Positions 1 to 13,128 of a DNA stretch of 60,999 nt are shown here, piece by piece. Made by a program: the position numbers and the translations under genes. This stretch comes from Paulinella micropora (lineage: Eukaryota > Cercozoa > Imbricatea > Euglyphida): the NCBI GenBank assembly GCA_009731375.1, contig BJOX01000346.1, positions 90,838 to 151,836 on the forward strand, in the 5' to 3' direction. The notes beneath the pieces were generated by a model. The model ran no database searches. It saw only the letters and a list, made by a program, of their open reading frames with translations, and was not told the DNA's origin. The number at the start of each line of letters is the position of its first letter. Positions within the stretch are counted from its first letter, which is position 1.

Positions 1-59
<59 letters not shown>

Positions 60-97
60 CAGAGAGAGAGAGAGAAAGAGAGGGAGAGAGAGAGAGA
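1..97. repeat. (AG)n microsatellite
   Basis: Nearly pure AG dinucleotides with a few A and G interruptions. The tract abuts a copy of the LINE 3' tail sequence. Confidence 0.95.
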
Positions 98-232
98 GTG
101 AATAACTAGGTTTCCACCTTAGATAAAGGTATAACTTACTAGCTATACTTTTCACGTGGACGTTCCCTGAGTCCAATTGTAAAATTGTTCTCTCAATAAA
201 AGCGAAGAACAAGGAGAAGAAGAAGAAGAAGA

Positions 233-288
<56 letters not shown>
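98..288 (+). repeat. LINE 3'-tail copy followed by (GAA)n/(GA)n
   Basis: The first ~115 bases recur almost unchanged at 5274-5390, at the 3' end of the LINE. Both copies carry an AATAAA box followed by GAA and GA repeats. I read this upstream copy as the 3' end of an earlier LINE copy, so the element at 289 sits head-to-tail behind it. Confidence 0.7.
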
Positions 289-290
<2 letters not shown>

Positions 291-309
291 CGTTACAACA
301 TTGTGGCAA

Positions 310-1775
310 ATGGCGACCCAAGCAAAGAAACGAAAAACGCATAAAAGCCCACAAAGAGCCCAAGAAACCCAGGAAGAAACATCCGAAACAAACAACGGAA
401 CTATCACCCTCTCTCGCAAGGAAAAAAAGCGGCTAAAAAAAGCCAAACTCAGCAAAAAAGGAAATGGAGCCACTAACAGTGTACATGTGCAAAGGGACTG
501 GAGCGACGAGGAAGACGACAACGAAGAAGACGTCAACAGCTCCAACAACACACCACCCGAAGCTACCAACAAGATGCCCAACAACGAGGAAACAGAACAA
601 CCCCCCGATGACGATGCAAACTCAACACCTGAAACCGTCAACACCAGCACTCTAACGGACAACGCCGACACAACCCATGAACCAACCAACAACAACAACA
701 ACAACAACAACAACAACGAAACAGCACTCGAACCAGCGACGCTCTTCAGTGCCACCTTGCTCGAAAAAATCCTCAAACCCATGTTCGACAAGCCCGACAA
801 CAACAAGTCGAGGACATAAAAGACTTTATCGGAAAACTAGAAACATTGGGCAGCCGAACAAAGCAACTCGAAGACAGAGTCAACCAACAAAGCGAAACCC
901 ACGTACAAGCAATCGAGAAGACTCAAAAAACGGCCCAGAAACACAAGGAACTACTGCAAACCCACCAAACGGAACTCAACCAGCTCACGGCCAGCGTAGA
1001 CTCAATCCGACTAGAAATAAACGAAACTAAGCTTCGACTTAACGAGATGAAGGAAATGCAGGAACGCCACGCAAAAACACAACCACCTGCTATGTATAGT
1101 CAATGTGCAACTAACGCAACCCAGTCACTCAAAAACATACATGCCAACGCAAACACCAACACACACAACTACCCACTAGAACGCAAACAGACAGAGAACC
1201 AAAAACAAAACCAACGAGACCCAACATGTGAGCTTAGCATCTCAGGCATACCATACCAACCCAAAGAAAACACACTAAACATAGTGAAAGCCATGATGGA
1301 TGCAAAAAACATTCCATACCAAGAGGGAGATATCACGAAATGCTTCAGAGCAAAGAGCACAAAACCCATGCGAGAGGAACCCAAACAACCACCAGCTATC
1401 ATAGTGCGCTTTAGCTCAAACAACCTCAAAACGCACTTCAAAAAGCACGACCCACTCCAGCCCCTCACCCACGACACAGTAAACTGGAAAGACACACATC
1501 TTGCAAACAAAACATTCAAAATATTTATCAATGAAAGCCTCCCACCAAACACACTCATGCTTCTGAAACAGGCGATCAAGCTCAAGAAGGAACTAGTTGA
1601 GGTTACTGGTACAACCATCTACGTGTGGACAAGAGACGGGGAAGTTTTCTTCAAGGACCAGACAAGGGAGCACAGGTTGATAATCAAAACAGAAGAAGAC
1701 ATAAGCATAATCAAAAACCTCTACATGCTCCGCAAACCAAACACACAGCACAGCAAAATCCCCACAAACACCTAA
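310..1775 (+). pseudogene. LINE ORF1 protein, frameshifted
   Basis: ORF1 proteins coat LINE RNA as a chaperone. The first ATG is at 310; the frame stops at 819 and the protein continues in another frame from about 790 to 1775, so one indel near 790-815 breaks it. The N-terminal part is Lys-, Asn- and Thr-rich. A coiled-coil stretch (about 840-1080) is followed by an RRM-like domain beginning near ELSISGIPY (about 1230-1460). The C-terminal block contains FINESLPPNT and YVWTRDGEVFF, typical of LINE ORF1 C-terminal domains. The stop at 1773-1775 directly abuts the ORF2 ATG at 1776, a tight ORF1/ORF2 arrangement. Function is inferred from family resemblance. Confidence 0.75.
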
Positions 1776-4614
1776 ATGAGCTCTCAAAATAAACCCCCAA
1801 ATCATCTCGTCCACCCTAACCTCCTCCCACAATCCTTCAAACCATACCTGTCTCTCACCTCTAAAAATAACAAAAATAAAACATATAATAAGAACATAAA
1901 AAACAACAACAATAATAACAATAATAACAATAATAATAACAATAAAAACAATAATAACGCACATAACAAAACATTCACAATATATCACACCAACATCCAC
2001 TCCCTCAAAGCACATTATCAAAACCTAATCACACACCTACAACTCCTACCATTCCAACCAGACATCATCATACTCACAGATAACTACATCAACCAATCAA
2101 TCAGTAATAACGCATTCCCTATCCCTACATACATAGCTAAACATCTCAATATATTATAAAAGCAACATGCACATCACAATAAACTACAAACAAACCATAT
2201 CGGACTCATGCAAAACACCACTAACTCTAAGAATATATAATAATAAACTTAAAAATAAACCAATACACACAATAATAGGTATGTACAGACGCCCACTCAT
2301 AGACAAACAATTCACACACACATAACAAAATAACATAAACAGCATACTACACAAAACACCCACAAGCACAATAACACTGGTAGGCGACATTAACTACAAC
2401 CTACTTGACAACATACATAAACCACACACAGATTTTCAAAACCTAATGATACACAACAACCTCTACACTACAATAACAAAAGCAACGAGACACGACATGG
2501 TCCACACAACATCCCACACACTCATAGACAAGATAATCACCAACATTAATGCTAACATCATAAGCCCATGCGTATCAGACCATCATCCCATATACGCAAT
2601 AATACACACCCGCACAAAAACCAGACACAAACAACACACCCACACTCACCAAAAGCATATATGAGAAAAACAAAGATACAATCCTAGCAAACCTCAAAAC
2701 ACAGTTAGAATACATCACACAAGACAACACAGAAAACAGCGACACAAACCAAAAATTTAGATACATACAAACAACAATAACAAAAGTTATAGAACACTTC
2801 GAACGAAAGCCTAAACAAAGTAATAGAAGAAAGAGCTGGTGCAACCCCATAATAAAGAGGCAAATAAGAAAAAAGCACCTACTATATAAAAAATGGATAG
2901 ATAACTCGACAGCAGAAAACAAACAAACATACAGACTACAGAAGTACAAAGTCGACAAAATAATACACAAAGCCAAAAAAGACGAAATAATGAAGACGCT
3001 AGAAGAAAATAAAAACAACCCAAAGAAACAACACAGAAAACTCAGAGAGTTAGTACCTAACAACAAACCACCGAGAGTGTCACCAACCACAATACAATAC
3101 AACAACAAAACATACACAGACCCAATAGAAATAGCAAACGCACTCAACGATCATTACATAACAATAGGCAAAAAAACAAGCAACAGCATACCAACAATCG
3201 AACATAAACAACAACAAGAAGAGAAAGCGGAAGAAAACAAACAAACATACCCAAGCTTCAAACTACATAACACAACAGAAGACATTGTAAACAAAACACT
3301 TAAAAACATAAACAGAGATAAAGCAGAGGACATATATAAAATAAAACCAACACTTATAAAAGACATGCATGCCTCCCTCACACCTATACTCACCAACCTT
3401 TTCAACAAAGCCATAAACGAAAATAAATACCCAGATGCACTCAAAACAACAAAAGTAATTGAACTATACAAAGCAAGTGACACAAGCATGCCAGCCAACT
3501 ACAGACCGATATCACTACTACCCATAATAGCTAAAGTGTTTGACACGATAATAAATAAACAAATAATGGACCACCTAACAAAACATAACATAATATCACA
3601 CACACAATACGCATTCCGACCTAACTCAAACACAACCATGACAATCCAAACAATAATAAACCAAATACAAAAACATAAAGACAAAGAAGAATTAGTGCTA
3701 GCATTGTATGTGGACCTCTCAAAAGCGTACGACACAGTAGAGCATTCAAAGCTACTGGACAAACTTCGGCGAAATTTTAATTTCAACGAAGAAACAGTCC
3801 AATTCTTTGCATCCTACTTCTCGAACCGCACCCAAGAGGTCCACACACAATATGGTAAATCTTACAAACGCACCATCACACACGGCATACCACAAGGAAG
3901 CACATTATCAACTACCTTTTTCCTACTCTATATCAATGACATAATCAATATCATACAACAAGGAACAGTATATACATATGCAGACGACACAACACTCATA
4001 ATAACATCCAAAACTCCCACAGACCTACAACAAAAAACACAAATAGAAATAAGAAAATTAATAAATTACTTCCACTCTAATAACCTAGTACCGAACCCAA
4101 CAAAAACAACATACACAATTTTTCACAAAACAAAACAAGATATCACAATAACAATAAACAACCACACCGTCGAGCAATGCAAACATGCAAAACTCCTGGG
4201 ACTACAACACAACCTTAAATATGATCAACACATCAATAACATAATCCGTAAACTCCAACCCACAATCAACTCATTGTTTTATGCTAAAAGATATCTAAAC
4301 ATAAAAACAATAAAACAATTATACTACACACACATATACTCACACCTCATACAAAACATCTCTATCTGGGGGACGCATGACAACAAAAAGAAATACATAC
4401 AACCACTCATAAAAATACATAAAAAATAATCAGAATAATTGCAAAAACACATTACCGCGCGCACACCAAACCAATACTAAATCAACTGAAACTACTTGAC
4501 ATCACCCACCTATATACACTCCGTGTATGCATAGAAAATCACACATTCATTTACCCTAAAAAACACCTCAACAGACCACTCCACAATAACACCTTTACCC
4601 CAATCAATACCATA
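1776..4614 (+). pseudogene. LINE ORF2: apurinic endonuclease and reverse transcriptase, with stops
   Basis: ORF2 nicks target DNA and reverse-transcribes the LINE RNA at the nick. The ATG at 1776 leads into an Asn-rich tract and then an endonuclease start (YHTNIHSL; PDIIILTDNY). Endonuclease motifs continue in broken frames (LVGDINYN near 2380; LIDKIITN and SDHHPIYAII near 2525-2600). The RT lies in the open frame 2990-4429: YVDLSKAYDTV (residues 240-250), GIPQGS (299-304) and YADD (330-333) supply the catalytic aspartates. The frame stops at 4429, but the conserved C-terminal region continues in another frame to the gap at 4615. In-frame stops near 2157 and 2320 plus the final frameshift mark it as inactive. 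Confidence 0.85.
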
Positions 4615-5270
4615 NNNNNNNNNNNNNNNNNNNNNNNNNNNNNNNNNNNNNNNNNNNNNNNNNNNNNNNNNNNNNNNNNNNNNNNNNNNNNNNNNNNNNN
4701 NNNNNNNNNNNNNNNNNNNNNNNNNNNNNNNNNNNNNNNNNNNNNNNNNNNNNNNNNNNNNNNNNNNNNNNNNNNNNNNNNNNNNNNNNNNNNNNNNNNN
4801 NNNNNNNNNNNNNNNNNNNNNNNNNNNNNNNNNNNNNNNNNNNNNNNNNNNNNNNNNNNNNNNNNNNNNNNNNNNNNNNNNNNNNNNNNNNNNNNNNNNN
4901 NNNNNNNNNNNNNNNNNNNNNNNNNNNNNNNNNNNNNNNNNNNNNNNNNNNNNNNNNNNNNNNNNNNNNNNNNNNNNNNNNNNNNNNNNNNNNNNNNNNN
5001 NNNNNNNNNNNNNNNNNNNNNNNNNNNNNNNNNNNNNNNNNNNNNNNNNNNNNNNNNNNNNNNNNNNNNNNNNNNNNNNNNNNNNNNNNNNNNNNNNNNN
5101 NNNNNNNNNNNNNNNNNNNNNNNNNNNNNNNNNNNNNNNNNNNNNNNNNNNNNNNNNNNNNNNNNNNNNNNNNNNNNNNNNNNNNNNNNNNNNNNNNNNN
5201 NNNNNNNNNNNNNNNNNNNNNNNNNNNNNNNNNNNNNNNNNNNNNNNNNNNNNNNNNNNNNNNNNNNNNN
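4615..5270. other. Assembly gap (656 N)
   Basis: Unsequenced. It hides the last part of LINE ORF2 and most of its 3' UTR. Confidence 1.
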
Positions 5271-5273
5271 TAG

Positions 5274-5389
5274 TACTGAATAACTAGGTTTCCACCTTAG
5301 ATAAAGGTATAACTTACTAGCTATACTTTTCACGTGGACGTTCCCTGAGCCCGATTGTAAAATTGTTCTCTCAATAAAAGCGAAGAAGA

Positions 5390-5436
<47 letters not shown>
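5274..5436 (+). repeat. LINE 3' end with polyadenylation box and GAA/GA tail
   Basis: Near-identical to 98-210. It contains CTCAATAAAAGCG followed by GAA repeats and a 46-bp GA tract, interpreted as the 3' terminus of the LINE and its microsatellite tail. Confidence 0.7.
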
Positions 5437-5437
<1 letters not shown>

Positions 5438-5700
5438 ACACACATACATACAACATACACACAAATGTAAGTATGAATATATATACCCACACATACACAT
5501 ACATACACACACTCCACCACAACGAAGAAAGAAACAGACGTATTCACGGTCGAAAATTTGAAGCATGATACGGAAGAAAAAGGCAAATAATGTTTTCATA
5601 CAGGAATTGCAAAGTTCCGGCTTCATTTTTGACCGTTTGTGCACGTGTCAGTTCAAAAAGTCGTTTCCATTCTAGCCATTGATTGCATTACATTATGTCC
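5437..5700. other. CA-rich tract, then unassigned sequence
   Basis: A CA/TA-rich stretch to about 5520, then about 180 bases in which I recognise neither a gene nor a repeat. Confidence 0.5.
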
Positions 5701-5727
5701 CACAACAAGCGAAAACAAAATGCTAAG

Positions 5728-6130
5728 ACCTCTCTCTCTCAACATCTCTCAACATCTCTCAATATCTCTCTCAACATCTCTCAATATATCTAGAATATCT
5801 CAACATCTCTTAATAACATCGATATCGCGATCGATATCTCTCTCGCGATCGACATCTCGCAATCGCGACATCTCTCAACTTAATGCCTCTCTACATCTCT
5901 CAACATCTCTTTCGACATCTCTCGACATGTCTCAAGTCTGTCTCAGCATCTCGAGCTCTCTCGATATCTCGAAGTTCTCGACATCTCTCGAAGCTTGACA
6001 TCGATATCTCTCGATCATGACGTAGTTTTCGCGATCGACATCTCGCTACTCTCTTGAAATCTCTCGACATCTCTCTACAACTCTCGACATCTCTCAACAT
6101 CGATATCTCTCAACATCTCTCAACATGTAT
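5728..6130. repeat. Degenerate CATCTCTCAA minisatellite with GATATCGCGATCG palindromes
   Basis: An irregular 10-11-bp unit close to CATCTCTCAA is repeated throughout. Mid-array, units mutate to CATCTCTCGA and form short palindromes built from ATCGAT, GATATC and CGCGATCG. Confidence 0.8.
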
Positions 6131-6740
<610 letters not shown>

Positions 6741-6965
6741 GACTGTATCATCAAATTTATGATTGCATCATCAAATTTATGAACGTATCATCAAATTCAT
6801 GATTGCATCATCAAATTTATGACTGTATCATCATGTTTATATTGTATCACCAAATTTATGATTACATCATTACATTGACGATTGTATCATCATATTTATG
6901 ATAGAATTCATCATATTTAATTGATAGTATCATCAAATGTATGATTGTATCATCCATATTTGATA
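6741..6965. repeat. Tandem repeat, unit about 20 bp (ATCATCAAATTTATGATTGT)
   Basis: About ten degenerate units, each holding ATCATCAAATTTATGAT, itself an imperfect palindrome. A related 20-bp repeat occupies 7848-8290. A (CT)n tract follows at 6967-7035. Confidence 0.85.
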
Positions 6966-6984
6966 TACTCTCTCTCTCTCTCTC

Positions 6985-7039
<55 letters not shown>

Positions 7040-7046
7040 TTCTTAG

Positions 7047-7328
7047 GACAGTGCCAGCACAGATGCAGCTTCCTCAAACGCCGCAGTAACGGGCACTGCT
7101 ACTACTGCTTCCAGTGAAGTAGCAGAGGCAGTGATATCATCAAACGCCGCAGCAACGGGCACTGCTACTGCTACTGCTGCTGCTGCTGCTACTACTACTA
7201 CTGCTGCTGATGCTGCTGCTGCTGCTACTACTACTGCTGATGCTGCTGCTACTACTACTGTGTCTAATTCCAGCTCTTTGTCGAGTTCCAGCTCTGCGTC
7301 TAGTTTCAAACCCCAAAAAAAAAATTAA
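7047..7328 (+). other. Ala/Thr/Ser-rich open segment, possible exon
   Basis: A polypyrimidine tract ending in TTAG at 7046 precedes an open frame that encodes long Ala and Thr runs (GCT/ACT triplets) and then Ser runs, stopping at 7328. The splice-acceptor context makes an exon possible. However, the content is an expanded triplet repeat, there is no 5' splice site before the stop, and nothing ties it to the transposase exons that start at 7412. Confidence 0.3.
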
Positions 7329-7411
7329 TAATAATAATAATAATAATAATAATGACGTATAAAATTGATCTCTGTGTCACTGCTCGTAATGCATATTTGG
7401 TCATGTATTAG

Positions 7412-7592
7412 GTTGAATGTCTTTCGAAGTTAAGGGGTGAAATGTACTTGCTGCCGGACGTGAAAGATTCATCACGATTTATGTATCTGGTCTCGTATTT
7501 AGATCCGTCCGACGGAAAAGACAATGTTACTTGCAAAATTGTTAATATGCACGTTGAGCACTTTTTGGGAAATCCTGATGCTGGATTCCGAG
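7412..7592 (+). pseudogene. Transposase-like exon
   Basis: TATTAG acceptor at 7411; donor GTATGC after 7592. The open frame reads VECLSKLRGEMYLLPD and onward through LVSYLDPSDGK to GNPDAGFR. It leaves one base that completes an Asp codon with the next exon. No domain is recognised on its own. Confidence 0.6.
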
Positions 7593-7671
7593 GTATGCCC
7601 TGCAATTCATTTATTTTTAGACTCACTTATGTATGATGCATATACTGCCACATTGGATTGCTCATATTTAG

Positions 7672-7806
7672 ACAGAAATTTGGAGGTGTTCGAGGATTGG
7701 TTTTGCCATATTGATGCACTGGGCTGTCCTAGAAAGCTTACAGGAGCGAGTTGGGAGAAAGTACTAAGGAAGGGCAAGGAGTATAAGCGTTTGTTGAGCT
7801 TTCAAT
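7672..7806 (+). pseudogene. Transposase-like exon
   Basis: A 79-bp intron with TTTAG precedes it; a strong GTAAGT donor follows. It encodes RNLEVFEDWFCHIDALGCP and then GASWEKVLRKGKEYKRLL. Phase matches both neighbours. Confidence 0.65.
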
Positions 7807-7847
7807 GTAAGTAATTACTAAATAAAAACATTTTCCTTGCAAAGCAT

Positions 7848-8290
7848 GGAAATATAGATGATAAAGATCATCAATAGATTATTTGCATCATCAAATAGAT
7901 GATGCCATCATCAAATAGATGATGCCATCATCAATTTAATATACAACTGGATCACAAAATAGATGATGCCATTATCAAATAGATGATGCCATCATCAATT
8001 TAATATACCGGATCACAAAATAGATGATGCCATCATCAAATAGATGATGCCATCATCAATTTAATATTCAACCGGATCATAAAATAGATGATGCCGTCAT
8101 CAAATAGATGATGCCATCATCAAATAGATGATGCCATCTTCAACGTAAAAGTGTGATTGCATCATAAACTGATTCTATCGTCAATGTGTGATTTTATCAT
8201 CAACGTAAAAGTGTGATTGCATCATAAACTGATTCTATCGTCAACGTAAAAGTGTGATTGCATCATCAAAGTGAGGGCTTCAGCAATATG
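7848..8290. repeat. 20-bp intronic tandem repeat (CATCATCAAATAGATGATGC)
   Basis: About 15-20 units fill most of the intron between the exons ending at 7806 and starting at 8377. The unit is an imperfect palindrome (ATCATC..GATGAT). Some units diverge to CGTAAAAGTGTGATTGCATC. Confidence 0.9.
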
Positions 8291-8376
8291 ATGATGGCAT
8301 CCCATGTAGACCCGATTTCCTTAAATTATCGTGTTTAATCAGTTTTACGATAGAATCAGCATTTTTGTCCCCATAG

Positions 8377-8861
8377 GGATTTGCCGAGATCATAAGAATA
8401 AAATTGCTAGACTAGCTGAGTTGCAAGAGGCAGATGGAGTGAGAGAGTTGAGTGATGAGGAAGAGAAAGAGAAAAAGATTTTGGAGAAAGAAATCCAAAA
8501 GGCAGAGCATCACTTCACAGCAAAAGAAAACGTGAATGGTTTTGACGAAGACATGGAAACAGTCAAAAACGATCAGCAATATGTGCTGATGGTTTGTGAT
8601 TTTTTCAGAATAAGTGTTGGGGGTGGCTAAACAAAAGATATTAATGATAGTATAGCTGTACCTTTGACGGCTTCAAGCATGCTCTACGAAATCTTGCGTA
8701 GCGGTGGAGTAGCAGGAGACCTACTCAACAGGAAGTGGGCAGGCGCATCGAAGAAGCAAAAGCTTAAGCGGCAGGGCTGCTCTTTGTCTAGTTTGTCACC
8801 GTACTCACGCCTACATCACCTTGCAAACGAGCGAGCAAAAGTGGTGTGTGCCAAAAAGTGA
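8377..8861 (+). pseudogene. Transposase-like exon region with charged coiled coil
   Basis: The CCCCATAG acceptor gives a phase that completes a Trp codon with the previous exon. The product begins ICRDHKNKIARLAELQEA, continues with a Glu/Lys-rich helical stretch, and reaches QQYVLMVCDF, a candidate for the first catalytic Asp. A TAA at 8628 interrupts the frame; it reopens in the same frame to 8861 (DINDSIAVPLTASSMLYEIL). Either an intron lies near 8592-8640 or this copy is broken. Confidence 0.5.
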
Positions 8862-9185
8862 GCTTGAAAACCGCTACATATCCGTTTCTGCACAATTGTG
8901 GACGTTCCGGCCTCTTGAAACCAAAAATCGCAAAAAAAAGTGAACGCAAACAACGGCTCTGAATGGACCCGCACAAATGGACCCGGCCCAAAAAGGCAGA
9001 GAGGATAGCCTACCTCCCGCCTTTTGTTTTTTGCCTTTAGTTCGACTCGAGAGTCCCCGAACAATCAAAATACTAGTCAAGACATCGACGAGTTCATGCC
9101 TCAAGAAAAAGGTACCAAACACTCAAGAAGAATACCCCTGCACCAAACACATTTGGTACTTAGAAACCCGGAAAATTAGTGAATT

Positions 9186-9349
9186 TTGCTTGACTGCTTT
9201 GTGCTTAGAAACCCGAAAAAAAAAACGGAAAGTCCCAACAATGCACCAGAAGAAGAAAAATCCAACGAGCAACACGCCGAGGAAGACGAAAAGGAGGAGG
9301 AGGTCGAGGACAACACCAACACCACCAAAACTACCAAATCCAAGGCCAG
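9186..9349 (+). pseudogene. Transposase-like exon, acidic Glu-rich
   Basis: The 3' part encodes an acidic Glu/Asn/Thr-rich linker ending TTKTTKSKA and is followed by a GTATGT donor after 9349. The two bases left over join the first base of the exon at 10958. The 5' limit is not clear. Confidence 0.45.
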
Positions 9350-10957
<1,608 letters not shown>

Positions 10958-11053
10958 ATGTCAAGGTCGATACTGGCCAGTACCAGAGCACGTTAGGGAG
11001 CTAGGGTATCTCGTCGCAAGTAGGGACGACCTCAAGGACAAGATGGAGGATAG
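10958..11053 (+). pseudogene. Transposase-like exon
   Basis: A long CT tract ending in TAG precedes it. The frame required by the upstream donor is also the open one and encodes GRYWPVPEHVRELGYLVASR followed by DDLKDKMED. A GTTACC donor after 11053 puts the next exon in phase. Confidence 0.55.
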
Positions 11054-11068
11054 GTTACCGGTATAGTT

Positions 11069-11104
<36 letters not shown>

Positions 11105-11190
11105 CCCTCATACCCGTCACATACCCGTCCTATACCCGTCCTATACCCGTCCTATACCCCTCCCATACCCGTCCTGACGGGTGATGGCAG

Positions 11191-11809
11191 GGGTGGCATT
11201 GAAAAATATTACCTTGACACTTTGCCACACAAAGACGAGAAAGACTGTAAAAAAGATTACTTTTTTTTTCGGCAATGGCTGTATGATATTCTTACAAAAA
11301 TTATCAAACCGCTTGCGAAAAAAAAAGTAATTTTGTGGTCAGACGGAGGCAGGAAACAAGCAAAGATTTTCACTTGCCGAGGCTAGCCTTGTTCTGGTTA
11401 AGCATCCTTGACTTGAACATGTATCTTGGAATTTCTGGCCATCCAATCATGGAAAGAGCCTTTGCGACTCACACGCAGGGAAAATCGCTCAGATGGTGGC
11501 TTATATGGCTTTCCATGAAGATTGGATTTGGGAGACTGCCAGGGATTTAGGCCGTTTAATCGAATCTAAACTGTCTAACTCCAAGGCAATGTACTTCCAA
11601 ACTCAAATTTGTAGAGATCAGAAATACCGTCACCATGTGAAAGGAATTGATGATCTCTACAAATACCATCACGTTGAGGCTACAAAAACACCAGGGTTTT
11701 TAAAAGCTTTCGAAACCAAGCATGGCCAGCAATGGGTTTTAGGTTTATAGTTGATAGAGCAAATCTCACTGCTCAGCAACTATTACTTAATACCAGAGGA
11801 GCTGGATCG
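11191..11809 (+). pseudogene. Transposase core exon (5' part), cut by an inserted retroelement
   Basis: It opens GGIEKYYLDTLPHKDEKD, continues to KKVILWSDGGRKQAKIF, shifts frame near 11375, then carries WNFWPSNHGKSLCD and HEDWIWETARDLGRLIES. The reading frame passes a TAG at 11748-11750. At 11809/11810 it is replaced by RT sequence of the Penelope-like element on the opposite strand. Confidence 0.55.
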
Positions 11810-12656
11810 ACACTTGTATGTTTTCCCCTCTAAGCTTTCCTCTTTTTCCAGTGGCTTCATAATGACGTAAAATCATGAAAAGCCAGTGGATAGACATGAT
11901 GATCTCTTTGTTATCTAGCCAAGTGAACATTTGTTTCACATCAAATGACAAAGCTTGAACATTTAATTCGACGTTCAAATTCTTTTCTAATTTCTGAAAC
12001 AAAGTCTGGGCTTTTTTCATTTTTTCTTGGAGATCTGAAAGCTTATTGAGATTGAAGTTTGGCACGTATTTTGTGACTTGCATAACGAGAAAGTTTAAGG
12101 CTTTGGCCGCGTATTTTAGTGTCTTTCGTCCTTGTGAGCGAGACTGAATACAAATTAATCGTGTTTTGTTTTCCGGATCTTTGTCCTTTGGAGATGTCAT
12201 AACTTTGGTAACCTCCCCTTTCTTATTCAACGGAGCAAGGCGACCGAGATTTCTTTCATTGTATTCGTGTCTGTACTTGCGTAAAATCTGTTGTTCTGTC
12301 GTGCTGACTGCTTTGAAACACGGGGATTCTACCACTTCTTGTTTCAACCTTTTCCATGGCATAACATGGCATTCTACCCACAACTGGTTTTTGTTTTTGT
12401 CGAGGTCCTTTACAACCAGTTTGTTCTTTTCGATGTAATTTTTCGCTGATTGTAAAGTATTCCAACTTATTCTTTGGTTTTTATTTGCAGTATGCTTTCC
12501 GAAATTTTGCTGGTTTTTATCCCATAAATTTTGCAGATTTCGTAAAATCATATTGCCTGCCGCTTTTGTTGTTCCCATAAATTGTAGTATAGTGAACAAT
12601 GCATGTTTTTCTGTCTGAATCTGTGCATCTTGTTGCTGATTAAATATGTCAGTCAA
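11810..12656 (-). pseudogene. Penelope-like reverse transcriptase, fingers and motif A, copy A
   Basis: Same as the copy B fragment. It runs from MTDIFNQQQ through RLICIQSRSQGRKTLKYAAK to the motif A region SFDVKQMF (Asp239 of the open frame), then breaks at 11810. The motif B and C regions and the thumb are absent from this copy. Two frame changes separate it from the endonuclease ORF. Confidence 0.8.
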
Positions 12657-13128
12657 TTTGGAACGGTCGGTCCGACCATCAGCCTGACTTGGCCTTTTAC
12701 CAAAAATGATGTCACGGATTTGGGCAACATACTTTTTGACACCTATCCAGAATTCTTTTAGCGCATTGTCACAGTCGAGAGAGGGAAATGTAGTCTACCT
12801 ACAGAATATTCTTTTGGATGTATGTAGTCTACCTACTATTCCCATCTCTCCTTCCATGTCTTCAGTCTCGAACTGAAATGCTTTCCATTTTTGCAAAGTG
12901 GGGAGCATTTAGGTTGTTCAAAAAACTGAAAGTCAAAACCGTCAATCCACATGTGAAAGTTATCAAATTCTTCGCAATAGATGGTGAGTTCTTTTGTACT
13001 ATCTTTGCAAGTGATAGTACAGACATCCGTGTTTGTTGTGGCATGGTGACGTGTTGCAGAATGATTGCTGATATTGCTTTGAGCCCTTTCTGGGTAGGTG
13101 TTCTATGAACAGCATTTTCATAGTATAG

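Larger units (their letters stand above)
289..5436 (+). mobile_element. APE-type non-LTR retrotransposon (LINE), decayed
   Basis: ORF1 (RNA-binding type) is followed by ORF2 (endonuclease plus reverse transcriptase), then a 3' tail with AATAAA and GAA/GA repeats. A 656-bp gap (4615-5270) interrupts the 3' part. The coding strand is very rich in A and C, giving Asn/Thr/Lys-rich proteins with internal NNN runs. Both ORFs carry frameshifts and stops, so this copy looks inactive. The layout and the RT C-terminal region resemble the CR1/L2/Jockey group; the exact clade is not decided. Confidence 0.85.
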
